Assembly: GCA_951217055.1 (NCBI GenBank)
Contig: OX578280.1
Coordinates: forward strand, 58,800,633-58,864,632
DNA length: 64,000 nt
Origin: Gerris lacustris
Lineage: Eukaryota > Arthropoda > Insecta > Hemiptera > Gerridae
Reading direction: 5' to 3'
Shown here: positions 34,350 through 46,490 of the stretch, one piece after another
How the letters are laid out: every line of letters starts with the position of its first letter
Position numbering within the stretch: the stretch's first letter is position 1
Made by a program: the position numbers and the translations under genes
Notes under the pieces: model-generated
What the model was told of the DNA's origin: nothing
The model's database searches: none
The model's input: the letters and a program-made list of their open reading frames with translations, nothing else

Positions 34350-34440
34350 CATGGTCCATGGTCCACTGATTTACAATGCTCATTAATGACCTCACCGACA
34401 CCACCTCGCTTCGGCGATAAATCGTATAAAGATGTGTGAA
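34350..34440 (+). pseudogene. Possible reverse transcriptase relic
   Basis: Across one frameshift the sequence reads GPLIY..., then LINDLTDTTSLRR. This resembles the GPLLF-YINDL segment of non-LTR reverse transcriptases. It is short and broken, so the call is weak. Confidence 0.25.
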
Positions 34441-35034
34441 GTGGATCTCTTTACAAGGTTCTAGCTAAAAGGGCCTCAATACTCAGGGCCGGATTTAGGC
34501 ATAGGAGGCTGCACCACAAACGAAGATGTTAAAAGAGTGAAAATATACGAACATTTTATAAAAAGCGCCCTAAGCTTTTATCTTTAGTTTGCTTTTAATC
34601 TTTGGTTGTTAAAAAAAATGTTCCCCTTTTTAATGCATGTTTTATAAAAGCGTTTCTAATTTTTTTTTAAAGAAATAAAATATTTTTAGAAAACGTAAGG
34701 TATTCATACAAAGCAGGCATTTAACCATTAGAGGCTAGAGGTCCTCATCGACCTCATCTTCAGTGCCTCAAGAGTTAGATAATGATTTAATCTAACTCAA
34801 ATTGAATGTTTCTATAGAGATTTTGTGGAACTTATCATAGTAATAAAACTCAAAGAGAAAAATTGATGAGGGAAAATCCACAATAAGCTATAATATATAA
34901 TATAAACCACTAAAGTTGGTCATCAACAGTGAATTTATTAATAATGAAATTTTAAGGTATCTAAAAATTATATTCTGTGTCAAAAAATATTTGTTTGTAG
35001 AAAACAACTGTCTTATAATTTTAAATTATTCATC

Positions 35035-35104
35035 GATTCAAAGACAATTTAGACCACTTAAGTTGACCATCGTCAGACTTAAGTGGTCTAAATTGTTTTG
35101 AATC
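35035..35104. other. 28-bp hairpin
   Basis: 35035-35063 and 35077-35104 are complementary with one bulged base; loop of 13 nt. Probably the centre of a larger TIR element spanning about 34873-35127. Confidence 0.85.
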
Positions 35105-36036
35105 AAACATTAGCTATTGTGGGTTTTGTCAATAAACTGATCAATTATACTCTTAAGTTATAAATTATTCTTATGTTTGATTTACCAACACATTCAACTC
35201 TATAGTTTGACTCATGTTTATCTGATTCAGATTTAAACATCTGTCTCAACCACTGTATTTGACTCTTGTAGAAATGTAAAAAACACTATTGCTGGAATAC
35301 CGGTTTTGCACAATAAATAACATTTTTTTAGAGAGACGTATTTCTCTATTCCTATGACATAAAAAAACAAATAGGTTGTTTTATCAATTGAATTCAAGAG
35401 AAAAGACAGTTAAGAGAAATAATAGAATAATGACCTTGATCAATTACATTGATGGGTTCGATATTTATATAATAATCTATAATAATAACTCACATCTCTA
35501 GAAGAGTCACAGGCGATTCAGATTAAGGTTAGTTCGTGATAAATGGGACGCAATCAAATTACAATCTGAAGTCAAAAGGACTTTTAAAAGATATCGTCAT
35601 AAGTCAAAACTAGTGGAAGGCGACGGTTTCTTCCCCTAACCCAGTTTATCAAATGACAGCATATCTTGCTAGATGCGGAGGAAGCAGTTAACATTATAGA
35701 TTTGTTGATCTTCTAGGTAAAAAAAGTGTATAAATCAGATTAAGACGTAGACATGTGATATTACGTTTGGTTATAGGACCATCAATATCGTTCTTAGAGA
35801 TGAATAACTTATATTATATTTTCAAATAACATTTTCATTTATTATTTAAATTAAGCACTAAATAAGTTTCTTGTCAGATTTTCTGTGAATAATAATGCAA
35901 TCATTAGTGATCATTAAAGTATATTAATTAACGGACAAGTAAAAATAACATTAAGTTGCTTGAATGTGTAATATGCATAGGTAGAGCATTTGTTATAATA
36001 ATTATTATAATTGTTCATAATGATGCTGATGCATAA

Positions 36037-36601
36037 TAGTCCAGGAGATAGCATGCAAAAAAGTGTCTGACTAACATCAAGCTAGAATTTGATGTTCAAG
36101 TAAATCGTTTAGTGCCTTTTAAGAATATGCTGTCGGCTAAGTTCGTCTGCTGGACAAAGCTCGGCAATAGGCAGTTGAAAAATACAAATCCGTTAAGAGC
36201 ATCCATGCCCCCCCCCCCCCTTATTTTGGTGGACAATGTGATGTTCATGATCCTGTGTACAAAATTAGTTAGAAGACCAAAAATCAAGTTGATATTAATT
36301 TCTTACTCCAAATCAAAGTGGTCACCTATTAAGAGACAAACTAAAATAAACTTGATTTATGGTCTGATAACTAATTTTGTACTCAGGATCATGAAAATCA
36401 TATCGTCCACCAAAATGGGTGGACTTGGCCGTTCTCCATAAGTGTGCTTTCATCAAATGCCTATTGTCAAGCTATGTCCCTTAGACAAACTTAGCAGCAG
36501 ACCACACATTCTTAAAAGGCACCAAAAGATTAACATTAAAAAAAAAAAAATTCTAGCATTATGTTAGTCAGAAACTTTTTTGAACGCTATTTCCTGGACT
36601 A
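36037..36601. mobile_element. Foldback element with about 240-bp inverted arms
   Basis: Ends TAGTCCAGGA(G/A)ATAGC are inverted at 36037 and 36601. The arms match through AAAAAAGTGTCTGACTAACA, TTCTAGC, the TAAGTTCGTCTGCTGG-type block and TTTTGGTGGACAATGTGA. They meet near AATCAAGTTGATATTAA / TTTGATTTATGG. Flanking TAA on both sides (36034-36036, 36602-36604) is a likely 3-bp target duplication. Non-coding. A one-armed copy lies at 44247-44595. Confidence 0.85.
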
Positions 36602-36629
36602 TAAGGCTAAAGAAAGAATGTCAATAACC

Positions 36630-36760
36630 ATAACCATGCATCTCAAGATCTAAGATCCAAAGATCTTATCAATAACCATGCACCTCAAGATCCAAGATCC
36701 AATGATCTCATGCAATATCCATGCATCTCAAGATCTAAGATCCAAAGATCTCATGCAATA
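36630..36760 (+). repeat. 43-bp tandem repeat, three copies
   Basis: CCATGCA(T/C)CTCAAGAT(C)(T/C)AAGATCC recurs at about 36633, 36675 and 36718, each followed by AA(A/T)GATCT(C/T)AT. Confidence 0.9.
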
Positions 36761-38639
36761 AACCATCTTCTTAAACTTGAATATTTATTTCTAAAGCCTC
36801 TCAACACACCTCAAAATAATATAAGAGTTAAGTGTTTTTTCTTAGACTAGTTTAAATATAATAATAAAATGCCTAAGTTATGTAATTCATAGATGTCAAT
36901 CATTCTACTTGATTTCTATCATTAAATTTATAAGGTACTAATAAATTCTACAATGAATAATATATTAAATGAATGATGGGACAGAGGAGATATGATATTA
37001 TCTTGTCAACAAATATATCCTTTATTCAAGATATATTTGTTTGGAAATTTAGAGTTCCTTTTACAACAAAAGCTTTTAATTTTTGTTTAAACTTACATAT
37101 AAAAGAGAGTTATAATAAACTGAAGGTAGGACAGTCCCATATAAGGAAAAGTCGGATACCATGAGGAGGAGGTAGGCAGAAAGAAAGTTATCTTAGATCC
37201 CCAAATGGCTTTCAATAGAGGAACCTTCAAATTTACATAGAAATGTAAATCATATTCGGGTGAGAGGACCCTCAACCAAACTAGACAAGATACTCTGATA
37301 TGGGTCTCCTCCGAAAAAGTTAGGTAAATAACATTTTTTCCCCACAAAAACACTAGTAAAAGATATTTGAGGTAGGATATATCTTAACTTAAATAAGGAT
37401 CTGAATTATTAGGGCTTAGGGCCAACAATAATGGCTCAAAATCAGCTACGCTATAAGAGCTAAATTATGAGAAAATTCTACTAGTAGATATCATTTGAAC
37501 TATATTTAACTTTTTCTACTTTTCTTTTTTGAAATAAATATTTAAAGATTGTTTCTTGCGTTACATTTCCATTAAGGTTATTGTTCCTTTAAGCTCGGTT
37601 TCATTTATAATTTTGGGGATATTAAATACCTCTATGTACCACATTAATTTCTTTAAGCATTAAGTGTATTCTATTATGTAAAATAAATTACTTTAAAATA
37701 AAATATAAATAATTTAACATAAACGTTGTAAAATCAGTAAGTTCAGTTTTAAAAAATCTAGTTTAAAATAAAAATATTTTTGTACTCTAAAATAGATAAG
37801 AGAAAACTTGACTAGATGTATAAGGCTGGGATTGACTAATACCCTTATTTCTTTTCGTAGCGGTTAGCGGTGTTATTACACAAACGTGTTTTTCCCTGGT
37901 AACAATCAAGCTTATTAAGGTAGTGCAAAGAATGAGGACTGTTATAATGGTCCAGGGGCCAGTTCAGTTATAAACATGATGAATGGCTTGATTACAAGCC
38001 TTGCCCCTTCAAGTTTCCTTTAGCTACCGGGGTTTCATGTTTCAAATTTCGCTCCCATAATGATGAAGAAATTTCACGGATGGGAAGTCATCGGAAATGG
38101 GAAGGAGAGAGAAAAAAAGGTCGAAGTAATTTATCAGCTTTGAAAACCGCGATAACTTATTTTCGAAGACCGCACAAATCTTAATTAGGGTAGCAGAAGG
38201 ATGTTAAAGTTATAAGAAACAAGCAAGCTTTGACTGATGATCCACCAAACCAGCGGCTCTTCCATAAAGCCTTTATCTTTCGTGAGGATGAAATTTCACA
38301 CGCGTTAACCTTTGGTTTCCTTTCATTACGTACTTGTATAAATACTTTGAATACTATAATATTAAATTAACTATAATATTAAAACTCGTTAATAAAAATG
38401 TCTATTGTAATAATTGCTTCAACAGTTATAATTTGAACCAAGGTTTATTTAAATGTATCCTTATTTTGTCTAATTTTTTGTCCCGGGGGACTTTTTTTTA
38501 AAAAAGTTCGAAGCAAAAAGACCTCATATGCGGATCCAAGTTGCAAACCCGGTTTAATAATCCATCTAATAGTACTCTATCCTCTAAGCAAGCTAACAGA
38601 CCCACAGAAAGTGAGTACCTTGCTTAGGGGAAGTTCCTT
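36761..38639. other. No gene recognised
   Basis: AT-rich. The open frames near 36973-37353 have no known motif. Confidence 0.45.
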
Positions 38640-38835
38640 AGTTCACAATCGACGAGAGGGACATGGACAACCCAAAGATTTTCCACCTCAGGCGTGTTAA
38701 TGCACCTGCTAATATGGTGAGAAGGGGTTTCATCCTCTTCCTCGCACAGCCTGCACAGCACACTGGGCTTTCTGCTAGGCCAAGCAGATGTAGATGTCGA
38801 TCTAGTCTACAGTGTCCAGTAAGAATGCCTATTTT
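38640..38835 (-). pseudogene. Non-LTR retrotransposon zinc-finger relic
   Basis: The minus strand encodes GHCRLDRHLHLLGLAESPVC, then after a frameshift CEEEDETPSHHISRC. Together they form the CCHC-finger region that follows RNase H in Jockey/R1-like ORF2 proteins (C-x2-C, acidic ETP, H-x4-C). The finger is split across two frames and the flanking ORF is gone. It is unrelated in sequence detail to the element at 18.4-20.6 kb. Confidence 0.65.
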
Positions 38836-41196
38836 GTCTTACTTTTTAATTTTATATTAGTTATAGAATTTCATTAACTACAAGTTCTGCAAATGCCCAG
38901 TCGAAGAGACAAGAGCAGTTATTCTCATAATAATGAATTATATGGAATGCATAAATAAAGGTTTTAAAACTTAGCTAACTATAGTTTATCATTTAACAAA
39001 ATCCATAATATTTTGCAGATGTTTCTATGAGCATTTAAAAAGAAACAAAGTTATAAAATTCCTTCCAAGTAAAATATAAATTATAAAGCTAAACAATATT
39101 AATCACCAAAAATGAATGGTTTCTCAGCTGATAAATTATCAAGTATTATCTCGATCTCAAAAAATAATTTCAGAATAGGACAGTTTAATAATTTTTATTT
39201 TTATTTTTATTTTATTTTAGTTGTAAAATTGAAATAAATTAATAACAATAATAAAGAAAAATTACCAGGTTCGCAGAATTCCTCTTGGTCGAGAAGTGAA
39301 ATGGTATCTTCGCTTTTAATGGCTGCCATTAATTCAGACTCCAACACCGAGGATACGAAAAACCCTGCAAAAGATAAACAATAAGACGCAAATAAGAATT
39401 ACGGAACCTGAGAGAAAAATTAGCAGTAGAAAAAAAGCAATCTGTCATTTTAAACATGATTATTAATAGACACTCTGTAAAACAATTTACTCCATGTAAT
39501 TTTTAATCAACTGATGTCAGCCAGGGAAAGATAGGGGCACCAGAAAGACGGGACATTTCCCGAAGCGCCGCCAAGTCGATTATAAAAAAGAAAAATCGAA
39601 CAAAACGTTCTCATATTAATATGCTATTGCATCAGATACAATAGCGCAATTTTCACTTCTTAAAAATTTTTGTTGAAATGACGTTTCAGTCAGCAATAGA
39701 TGGGTCATATAGACAAAAAGTACCAAGCGTCTTTATGCTGTGATTAGTGCTCCTTCTGCCGATCCTACTGTATCACAGTGAGGCGGTGGAGAACCTAAAG
39801 GAATATGAAATGTTAATAATGATTAAAAAAAAAAATAACGCTATAATCAGGCAGGCGGTAGAAGGCGGGTATCCGTTAGCAAAAATAAATATGCCCTAAA
39901 TATGGGATTTTCAGGATCACTTTTGATTCTGGATAATTATATAATAGGGGACAAAATATGAGTGTTTAGGGGAGGGGGCTCCCTGATTGCGGGGAAGGGG
40001 GTGGGGTGCTCATTAGATATAATACGACAAGGGTTGGTATGTTTTCCGTAGCTTCCTATCCGCCCCTGACTGGTGTTAATTAAGTTTTCTTTTTCATGTA
40101 GATTTAAAAAAATATATATATGTTAGCTCTAGCAGTTGATTGATGCAAATATTTCATCAGTAGCTTACCATATCGTTTCAACAAGATGTAAAATATAGTT
40201 TGAATAGGGTAGATAATAAATATAAAATAGATATTCGGCTAAAAATAGAATATATAGTAGAAAAAAAAAATATTATAAATATATAAATATTTTAGTATTT
40301 TAGTATAATGGCAATTTTAGTATGCATGATGATGTTTATTGATGAAACGCAACAATTTCAGCTAAGCTTTTATTTAATTTGCAAGAACTCTAGACCCGAA
40401 TTGAAAAATATTTTCCATAAATCCTTTATGTGCAAGAATACATTCTACATTTTCTCACATTCACATTATGCATTCATCTCGCATGAGCATAAGTGCAATT
40501 CTACGTCGTATATTATTTCACAAAAAGGCTTCAGAGAAGAAACTTAGATGCTCCTCTATCTACCCGGTCGTTACTCCTTCGTCTAGAGTCTAGAATCAAC
40601 CCGAGTTCTAACCCTCCAGTTAATAAGGGTATGAAAATACTGGTTTTGAATTGTAATGACCTCACTCAACTACAGACAAACCGTCAGGACTAGATGGAAG
40701 AAGTAAGAATTTAAAATAGTGAAAACGTTTCAAATGTCACTGTTCCCATAGAACGTTCAGACCAACAACTGTCTGGGTCCTGGTGTTAAAAAAAACCTTC
40801 TTCAGGCGCCAATAAGTCCATTCTCAAGGATAATGATCTAAGTATCAAGTGAACCCATGGACACATGATAATGAGATTCTATTTATTCCATATTTAAACG
40901 TTATAGGAACGCATCACTAGGTTTAAACAACGGATTAAAATACTCTTCGTTATACATTTAAGTTGGAACAATAAAACTAAAACTTGAGATATTCAAATTA
41001 ATTAAAAAGCCTGAAAATTAAACTATTAAATTTATTACTGAAATTCGAAGAAAACAAGATAACCATGGAAAATAAAGGACAAACACAAAAAAGAAAGAAG
41101 CAGATGAAAGTTGAAAGCACAAGTCAAGTGTTGTAATTTTTAAATTTAGGTTATTCTAAATGCTAAAAGTATATACGAGGTGTTCTTTCTGGGTGT
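38836..41196. other. No gene recognised
   Basis: AT-rich. 39585-39612 (AATCGAACAAAACGTTCTCA) recurs at 63843-63862. G-rich tracts near 39965-40010 resemble repeat ends. Confidence 0.45.
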
Positions 41197-41720
41197 CACT
41201 TCTTTACTTTGGGACCCCCCTGGTTTTAAACAATAGTCTGCCCTTCAAAAGTCTTAAAGGTTTGTGTGTTTGTCTCCCTAAAACATTGAGACTCCTGGGA
41301 CAGTTTTATTACGCTTCTTTATTACGAGTCTTATCATGTATGAGACTAAATCTTATACTGAAAACTTTAGGACAAAGAGTATTACTACAGTTTTCTTGGC
41401 GAATATTTAATATTACTTTGTCTTAATAGTTAACTAGACAAAGAGATATTATCACAATTGTATACACATGTGTGACATTCCTTTGTTCCAAGGTACATTG
41501 GACTAAATATACCTTTGTCTAAATAGTTATTTAGACAAAAAATGTATACTACTCTATATATACACAATTTTTGTTAGTGCAGACAATTTGCAGTGTGCAA
41601 AAACACGGTATTCTATTGCTGATACTCTATATATGTTCCTTTGTCCAGATAACTATTAAGACAAAGGGGATAACTATTAAGACAAAGGGATATAGGGGGG
41701 TGCTTAAGTAAAGAAGTACT
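41197..41720. mobile_element. TIR element, TTCCTTTGTCCCAAAG family
   Basis: CACTTCTTTACTTTGGGACCCCCC at the left is matched in reverse at the right (GGGGGGTGCTTAAGTAAAGAAGT) with a few mismatches. The interior has TTCCTTTGTTCCAAGGTACATTGGACTAAATAT and TAGTTATTTAGACAAA, as at 30.45 kb and in reverse at 10.3 kb. An ACTATTAAGACAAAGGG unit is duplicated near its right end. Confidence 0.7.
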
Positions 41721-41788
41721 ACTGTTTGAATTTAAAATGTTACGAACTCTTAATAGTACATTACGCGTCGTTTGTACTATTAAAGTTA

Positions 41789-42309
41789 GTTTGCACCCGA
41801 GCGACAGCGAGGGTAGTAAAACCATACAAGCAATGCAAAATGCCGTTTTCCCACGAGTTGCGTACCGTACTTTATCTACGATTGTTAGATTTAAATAATA
41901 AATACAGAAAAAAATAAACTTGCTGCATGTAAGCTCGTACCTCTTCTCTTGATAAAGATGGCATTAATCTTGAATTGTATTTTTTTCCGAATTAATTATT
42001 TCTGGAGGAGTATTATTCTCTACATTTTCGTCAAAGCCACTTGATTCATTCATTGTTTTTCACTAAAAACTCGATATAAAAAATCGATAATAAAAGAATA
42101 GCAAATTAGTTTTGTTAAATGTAAACAAACTCGCTAATCGTGCGTAAAGCTGAAGAATTCCTCATCTTTACCGCGCTAGCGTGGTAAAGAAGAGGAATTC
42201 TTCAGAACCATGAGACGTGCATGCGCAATGAATACAAATACGTAAATAATCACTTTCTACGCATCTAAACAGAGATATAATGTTTATATTTCGTATCAAT
42301 CGTAGATAA
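41789..42309. repeat. 0.6-kb repeat with long internal hairpin, copy 2
   Basis: Same block order as 14070-14672, ending TCGTATCAATCGTAGATAA. The inner ends TTATCTACGATTG (about 41870) and CAATCGTAGATAA (42297-42309) are exact inverted repeats. The central hairpin at 42150-42205 has two mismatches and a CTAG centre. Confidence 0.8.
42150..42205. other. Hairpin, covariant with 14464-14548
   Basis: CTGAAGAATTCCTC pairs with GAGGAATTCTTCAG, and TCTTTACC with GGTAAAGA, around a CGCTAGCG centre. At least five base pairs differ from copy 1 in a way that keeps both hairpins paired. Confidence 0.85.
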
Positions 42310-42484
42310 AATAATTTTTCAAATGAGGTAGAAAATCAAACAAATATATAATTTATTATTTTATCTTAGATTATATTATTACATATGTGAAATAATCAGG
42401 GCCGGTTCAAGGGTTTTTTTTGGGACATGCGAGATCTAGATTTGGCGCCAATATGTATATCAATAAATTTTAAAACATAAACCT

Positions 42485-42524
<40 letters not shown>

Positions 42525-42672
42525 AAACTTATATATATCCACAATTTTAGTCTTTTTAACAAAGAAATTTGCGCAGCGCAACAAACATGAGGTTACAGAA
42601 ATAATAAAATATTTTCAAAACTATTTTATAATAACTTAAGCATTGGGGATTACATAAACAAACTGATTTATA

Positions 42673-43209
42673 CAGGGTTATTACTAATAATGTTCATGAT
42701 TTTAAGCTTACATAAATGTATTTATCATACAAAGATTAAGGAAAACTCAAAAAGTTTTATCACAGGTATTAAGAATTATAAATGTTCGATATGGGAACCC
42801 CTTGTGATATGACAGATGTCAAACTTGTAGTCAAGCTCTGAAGCTCACTTCCAGTTGATTTCTATTCATAAATGCAGCCATTTTTCTTAAAATTTAAGTA
42901 CCTCTTGCGAATAGCGTGAATGCTAGGATGTTCTTTATTAAATTCCGTTCTAAAGTGATGTTGCACACTAATAACTGATTGGTTCATGTGATAATCCAGC
43001 ACACAAAATGCTTTCCTGTCTTCAAATTTAGCCATTACACAGTACTGACAATAATTGACAACAAAGAGCTAATACTTTCCAAACCACAATGTAAACAAAA
43101 ATTCATGAAATTTTCTTTCCAGTGGTACCACCTAGAAATGGTCTCTTAAAACATATTTATCCTGTAATCTTTTCAATCGAAATCAGGAACTTCATTTGTA
43201 ATAACCCTT
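42673..43209 (-). mobile_element. Mariner-like deletion derivative nested in the hAT element
   Basis: Ends CAGGGTTATTAC... (left) and AAGGGTTATTAC... (right, reversed) match over about 29 bp with a few differences, each next to TA, the mariner target. Between them lie only the first and last pieces of the transposase gene, so about 0.7 kb of coding sequence has been lost. Confidence 0.75.
42776..43035 (-). pseudogene. Mariner-like (PF16087/DUF4817-type) transposase, N- and C-termini joined
   Basis: From ATG at 43035 the minus strand encodes 57 residues (MAKFEDRKAFCVLDYH..., ...AIRKRYLNFKKNGCIYE) matching the N-terminal helix-turn-helix typical of this transposase group, then TAG at 42862-42864. 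In another frame 42838-42776 encodes ELDYKFDICHITRGSHIEHL and a stop, the usual C-terminus of the same proteins. The catalytic DDD/E region is absent. This is internal deletion, not simple decay. Confidence 0.8.
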
Positions 43210-43349
43210 TACTTGCACTGTATTTTAATTAATTACAGTAACATTTTGAAAATTTAGGGAAGCCACCAGCTTCGCCGGCGCCTCGTCCTAGGCGGCGCCA
43301 CATGCGGCCGCATGTCTCGCATGGCCCTTGCGCCGGCCCTGGAAATAAT

Positions 43350-43805
43350 GTGTAATGTTGTGATTAAGATCTTATAAATATTAATCAAACACGTATTTCC
43401 TTAGTCCAGATTGGATTATAACAGCACTATTTCATCCCATAATATTACAGGTATACTAAACAGTATAACACATATGTATTGTTGGTTAACTTCAAGAGAC
43501 AGAGTTTCTCAGATAATATTAGATTATATCTCATAACTCATAACTTATGCAAGACAGAGGTTATAATATGGAATGTATTCAAAAGTAGGTTAATTTGCAT
43601 TTTCTAAATACTAGTGCGAATATTCCTAGACGAGCATCAGAACTAGGGACTTTTTAAATGTTTTTTATTCAGTAGGTATATTACTAGAAGTATAAGTATA
43701 AAGGTTTCGCCTTTATACTTACCTTTAGTAACATTCTCAAGCAGCCAAAACATTGTAAGAATAACCGTACTTACTCCTCTGCCCCTATTAAGAAATATAT
43801 GAAAT
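43350..43805. other. No gene; small hairpin
   Basis: A 12-bp hairpin TAAGTATAAAGG / CCTTTATACTTA around TTTCG lies at about 43693-43721. Otherwise nothing is recognised. Confidence 0.5.
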
Positions 43806-44160
43806 AATTGCTTCCGAGCATACCGAAGGCAACGGAAGCATTGAGATCTATCTGAAGAACAATTCTTTTATGTCACCGAATTCAGAAATCCGTTTCAGAC
43901 ATCAAGGAACATTTGGTCTCTTGCCTGGCCGCCAACATTTTTGGTCACGTGTCTGTCCATCAACATTTTTGAGAACAAACAATATAAATATCTCAAAAAC
44001 TACTTGCGCCCGAATATAATTAGTCCATTTGAAGGTCCCATATACGTTTCAACCTTATGCGCACATTGGTTCCTCTTCCAAAGGCGCTCAATATTTTTTA
44101 AATATTTATTAAAACCTACATCTTAATAAGTACCTATCTAATTTTTAAGAAATTTTGATG
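43806..44160 (+). repeat. GCTTCCG-hairpin repeat family, copy 2
   Basis: GCTTCCGAGCATACCGAAGG...CGGAAGC, then CCGTTTCAGACATCAAGGAAC, GTGTCTGTCC, ATATCTCAAAAACTACTTGC and TTTCAACCTTATGCGC. It has no microsatellite expansion. Confidence 0.7.
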
Positions 44161-44246
44161 TGCCCTCATTAATTTCATCCGTCGGCGCACATTTATAACC
44201 CTAAATTTAATGTTTTTATTCGTTACACAAAGAAAACAAGTTTGAA

Positions 44247-44595
44247 TTAAAAATCAAGTTGATATTAATTTGTCACTTTATATGTTAGTTATTCAAATAT
44301 TATTCCGAATCAAAGTGGTCACATATCAATTGACTACATAAACTTGATTTTTGGTCTACTAACTAATTTTGTACTCAGGATCATGAAAATTACATTGTCA
44401 ACTATAATTGGCGGGACATGGCCGGTCTCCACCGGTTTGTATTTTTTGATTGCCTATTGCCAAGCTATGTCTGTGTCCGTAGACGAACTTAGTCGACCAC
44501 GTATTCTTAAAAGTCACCAAAAGATTAACGTATACACAACATAATTCTAGCTTGATGTTAATCAGACACTTTTTTGTTCGCTATCTTCTTGACTA
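44247..44595. mobile_element. One-armed copy of the 36-kb foldback element
   Basis: AAAAATCAAGTTGATATTAATTT to GACTA matches the right half of 36037-36601 (shared AACTAATTTTGTACTCAGG, TGCCTATTGCCAAGCTATGTC and TCTAGCTTGATGTTAATCAG). The left arm is missing. Confidence 0.8.
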
Positions 44596-46116
44596 TATAT
44601 TCTTTAAAAAGTAACCTTATTAAAATGCTATCGATTTTAATTAGAAAATTTTGAAAATTAAAGTTTCTTTTATCTTTTTTTAAGGGAGAAGAATTTTCTT
44701 TCACTCGTCATTCTCCCCTTACGCTTCTACTTATTTCTAGTGAATCTTGGTATTTATAGGACGCGGAAGTAGTAAGGGACTAACTACATAGATATATCAT
44801 GTACAAAAAGGGTTAGATTTTTTTTATTCATGATCATTCCTCATGAGCAATCATACAAAAACATTCTTACAACTTTTAAATACATTTGAAAGAAAGAGAA
44901 GATTTTAACCAAAAAAAAAAAAAAAAAAAAAAATGAAACTGTCACAATCATACAAAACTATATTTATAAGTTTATGAATCTCTACATGACAACTATCTAA
45001 AAATAACTAATAAGATATCTTACTCTATTTCGAACATATGGGCTGATATGTTTCTTTCGTGAAAGAGGACCCTTTTTTTCTATGACTTCATTAAAAAAAA
45101 GAATAAAATAATGGTATTTGACACGAGCCGAAACATAGTTTTAATAGGTTTAGAGGAAGTATTAAAACTATATGTTCAAATACATCTTTAAATGCCTTCA
45201 ATGTTTTTAAAATAGTTTTGAAAGAAACAAAAGAAACTCGTCGTGTAATGTGTCTGACATTCTTTTGTATATTGTTAGGATTAGTAGAACTTCCGGAATG
45301 TAACACTTCATATATATATATATATATATATGTGAGTGTGTGTATGCGTTTCCTTCCTATTTTTTGAGTGTTGAGTCTAGTACAATATCTAAATATAAAT
45401 ATATACTTCCTATTTTTATTTTCTAAACATGTTATTTATTCTCTGTAATAATTTTATAATACCCAATTTCCGGTATGTACAGTATAAATGTAGATATTCT
45501 ATATAGAAACAAATAAGGCGCGCTTCACGTAAGTATGTGAGGCGATGATCGCCGGTTTCTGTACGATTAAGTTAAAATTAATAGTTGCATATTCTTTTTC
45601 TACACTTCAAGACCTTTAAATTGATGTATAACATGTCACGGTGACTAAAAACATCTTTTTAGTCGATATATTGGCCGCCATCTTGGAAATTTACAGTGTT
45701 AAAAATCCAAAAAATGTACAGTAGTCGTAAATGCCGAGATGAACCTGTGTGACGAATTTCATGTTCCTAGCTATAGTAGTTTATTAATTGAAACATGCCA
45801 ACGGACAGACAGGCAGAGAGAGCCGATATATTTATAAGGTTTCTTTTTTTACTTCGTACAGAAACCTAAAAGGACTTTTTATACCTAGATTTAATGGTGG
45901 ATTTACTTAATGGTATGAGACAGTAAAAATTAAGTAAATTTTAAGCAAGTTGTTTCTTGATATTTATATACTCGCAGTAAATTTTCTAAAAGTGTTTCTG
46001 CAGTAAGCATGATAGCCTCAGCTTCCAGCCCCAGCCAATGTGTTTTATATACTGATTTGTCAGGATTGGCGGCTGCAGTTGATCTTTATATCTTCAGAGC
46101 TTTCATGTATATAGTA
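44596..46116. other. No gene recognised; simple repeats
   Basis: Includes poly-A (44911-44933), (TA)n at 45310-45330, and GACGAATTTCATG...ACGGACAGACAGGCAG at 45753-45820, a member of the recurrent CAAATTTCA...CAGACAG theme. Confidence 0.5.
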
Positions 46117-46490
46117 AATAATTAATATAAAAATGGCATTTTTCAAAACTGGTCTTATTTTCAACCTTTTTTTTTTTTTTTTTTGTTTTTTGTTTTTTGT
46201 TTCTGTATTCTTCAGCTTAGATGATCTATGAGCAAAATTTGGGGAAGATTGAACGACGGTAAGTGGTTCAAAATTGGAATAATAGATGTGCGATGAAACT
46301 TAAAAAGCAAATAAATTTGACGCCATTTTTTTTTTTTTTTTTTTTTTTTTGGTTTCTGTATTCTTCACCATAGTTGTTTCTATGTGCAAAATTTGGGGAA
46401 GATTGAATAACGGGAAGTGGTTCAAAATTGGGGAAACGGAAATGTGCGATGAAACTTACAAAGCAAAGTAATATAAGACCAGTAAAAATA
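46117..46490 (+). repeat. Short-TIR repeat with duplicated inner unit, copy 1
   Basis: It begins AATAATTAATATAAAAAT and an ACTGGTCTTAT end, and closes with ATAAGACCAGTAAAAAT (inverted). Between lie two tandem units of about 153 bp with GCAAAATTTGGGGAAGATTGAA, GGTTCAAAATTGG and TGCGATGAAACTTA. Confidence 0.8.

Larger units (their letters stand above)
33968..36036. other. Mixed repeats, no host gene recognised
   Basis: Contains a possible RT relic near 34350-34440, a hAT-like start CAGGGCCGGATTTAGGC at 34487, and a hairpin at 35035-35104. An outer inverted pair (AATCCACAATAAGCT near 34876 and AGCTATTGTGGGTTTT near 35112) suggests a TIR element around the hairpin. Confidence 0.45.
42397..43341. 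mobile_element. hAT-type non-autonomous element carrying a nested insertion
   Basis: Ends CAGGGCCGG(TT/CG)CAAGGG are inverted (15 of 17 bases). An exact 8-bp target duplication GAAATAAT flanks them (42389-42396, 43342-43349). Both are hallmarks of hAT elements. No hAT transposase remains. Without the nested mariner-like element it would be about 0.4 kb. It includes a CA/TA microsatellite (42486-42523). Confidence 0.88.
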
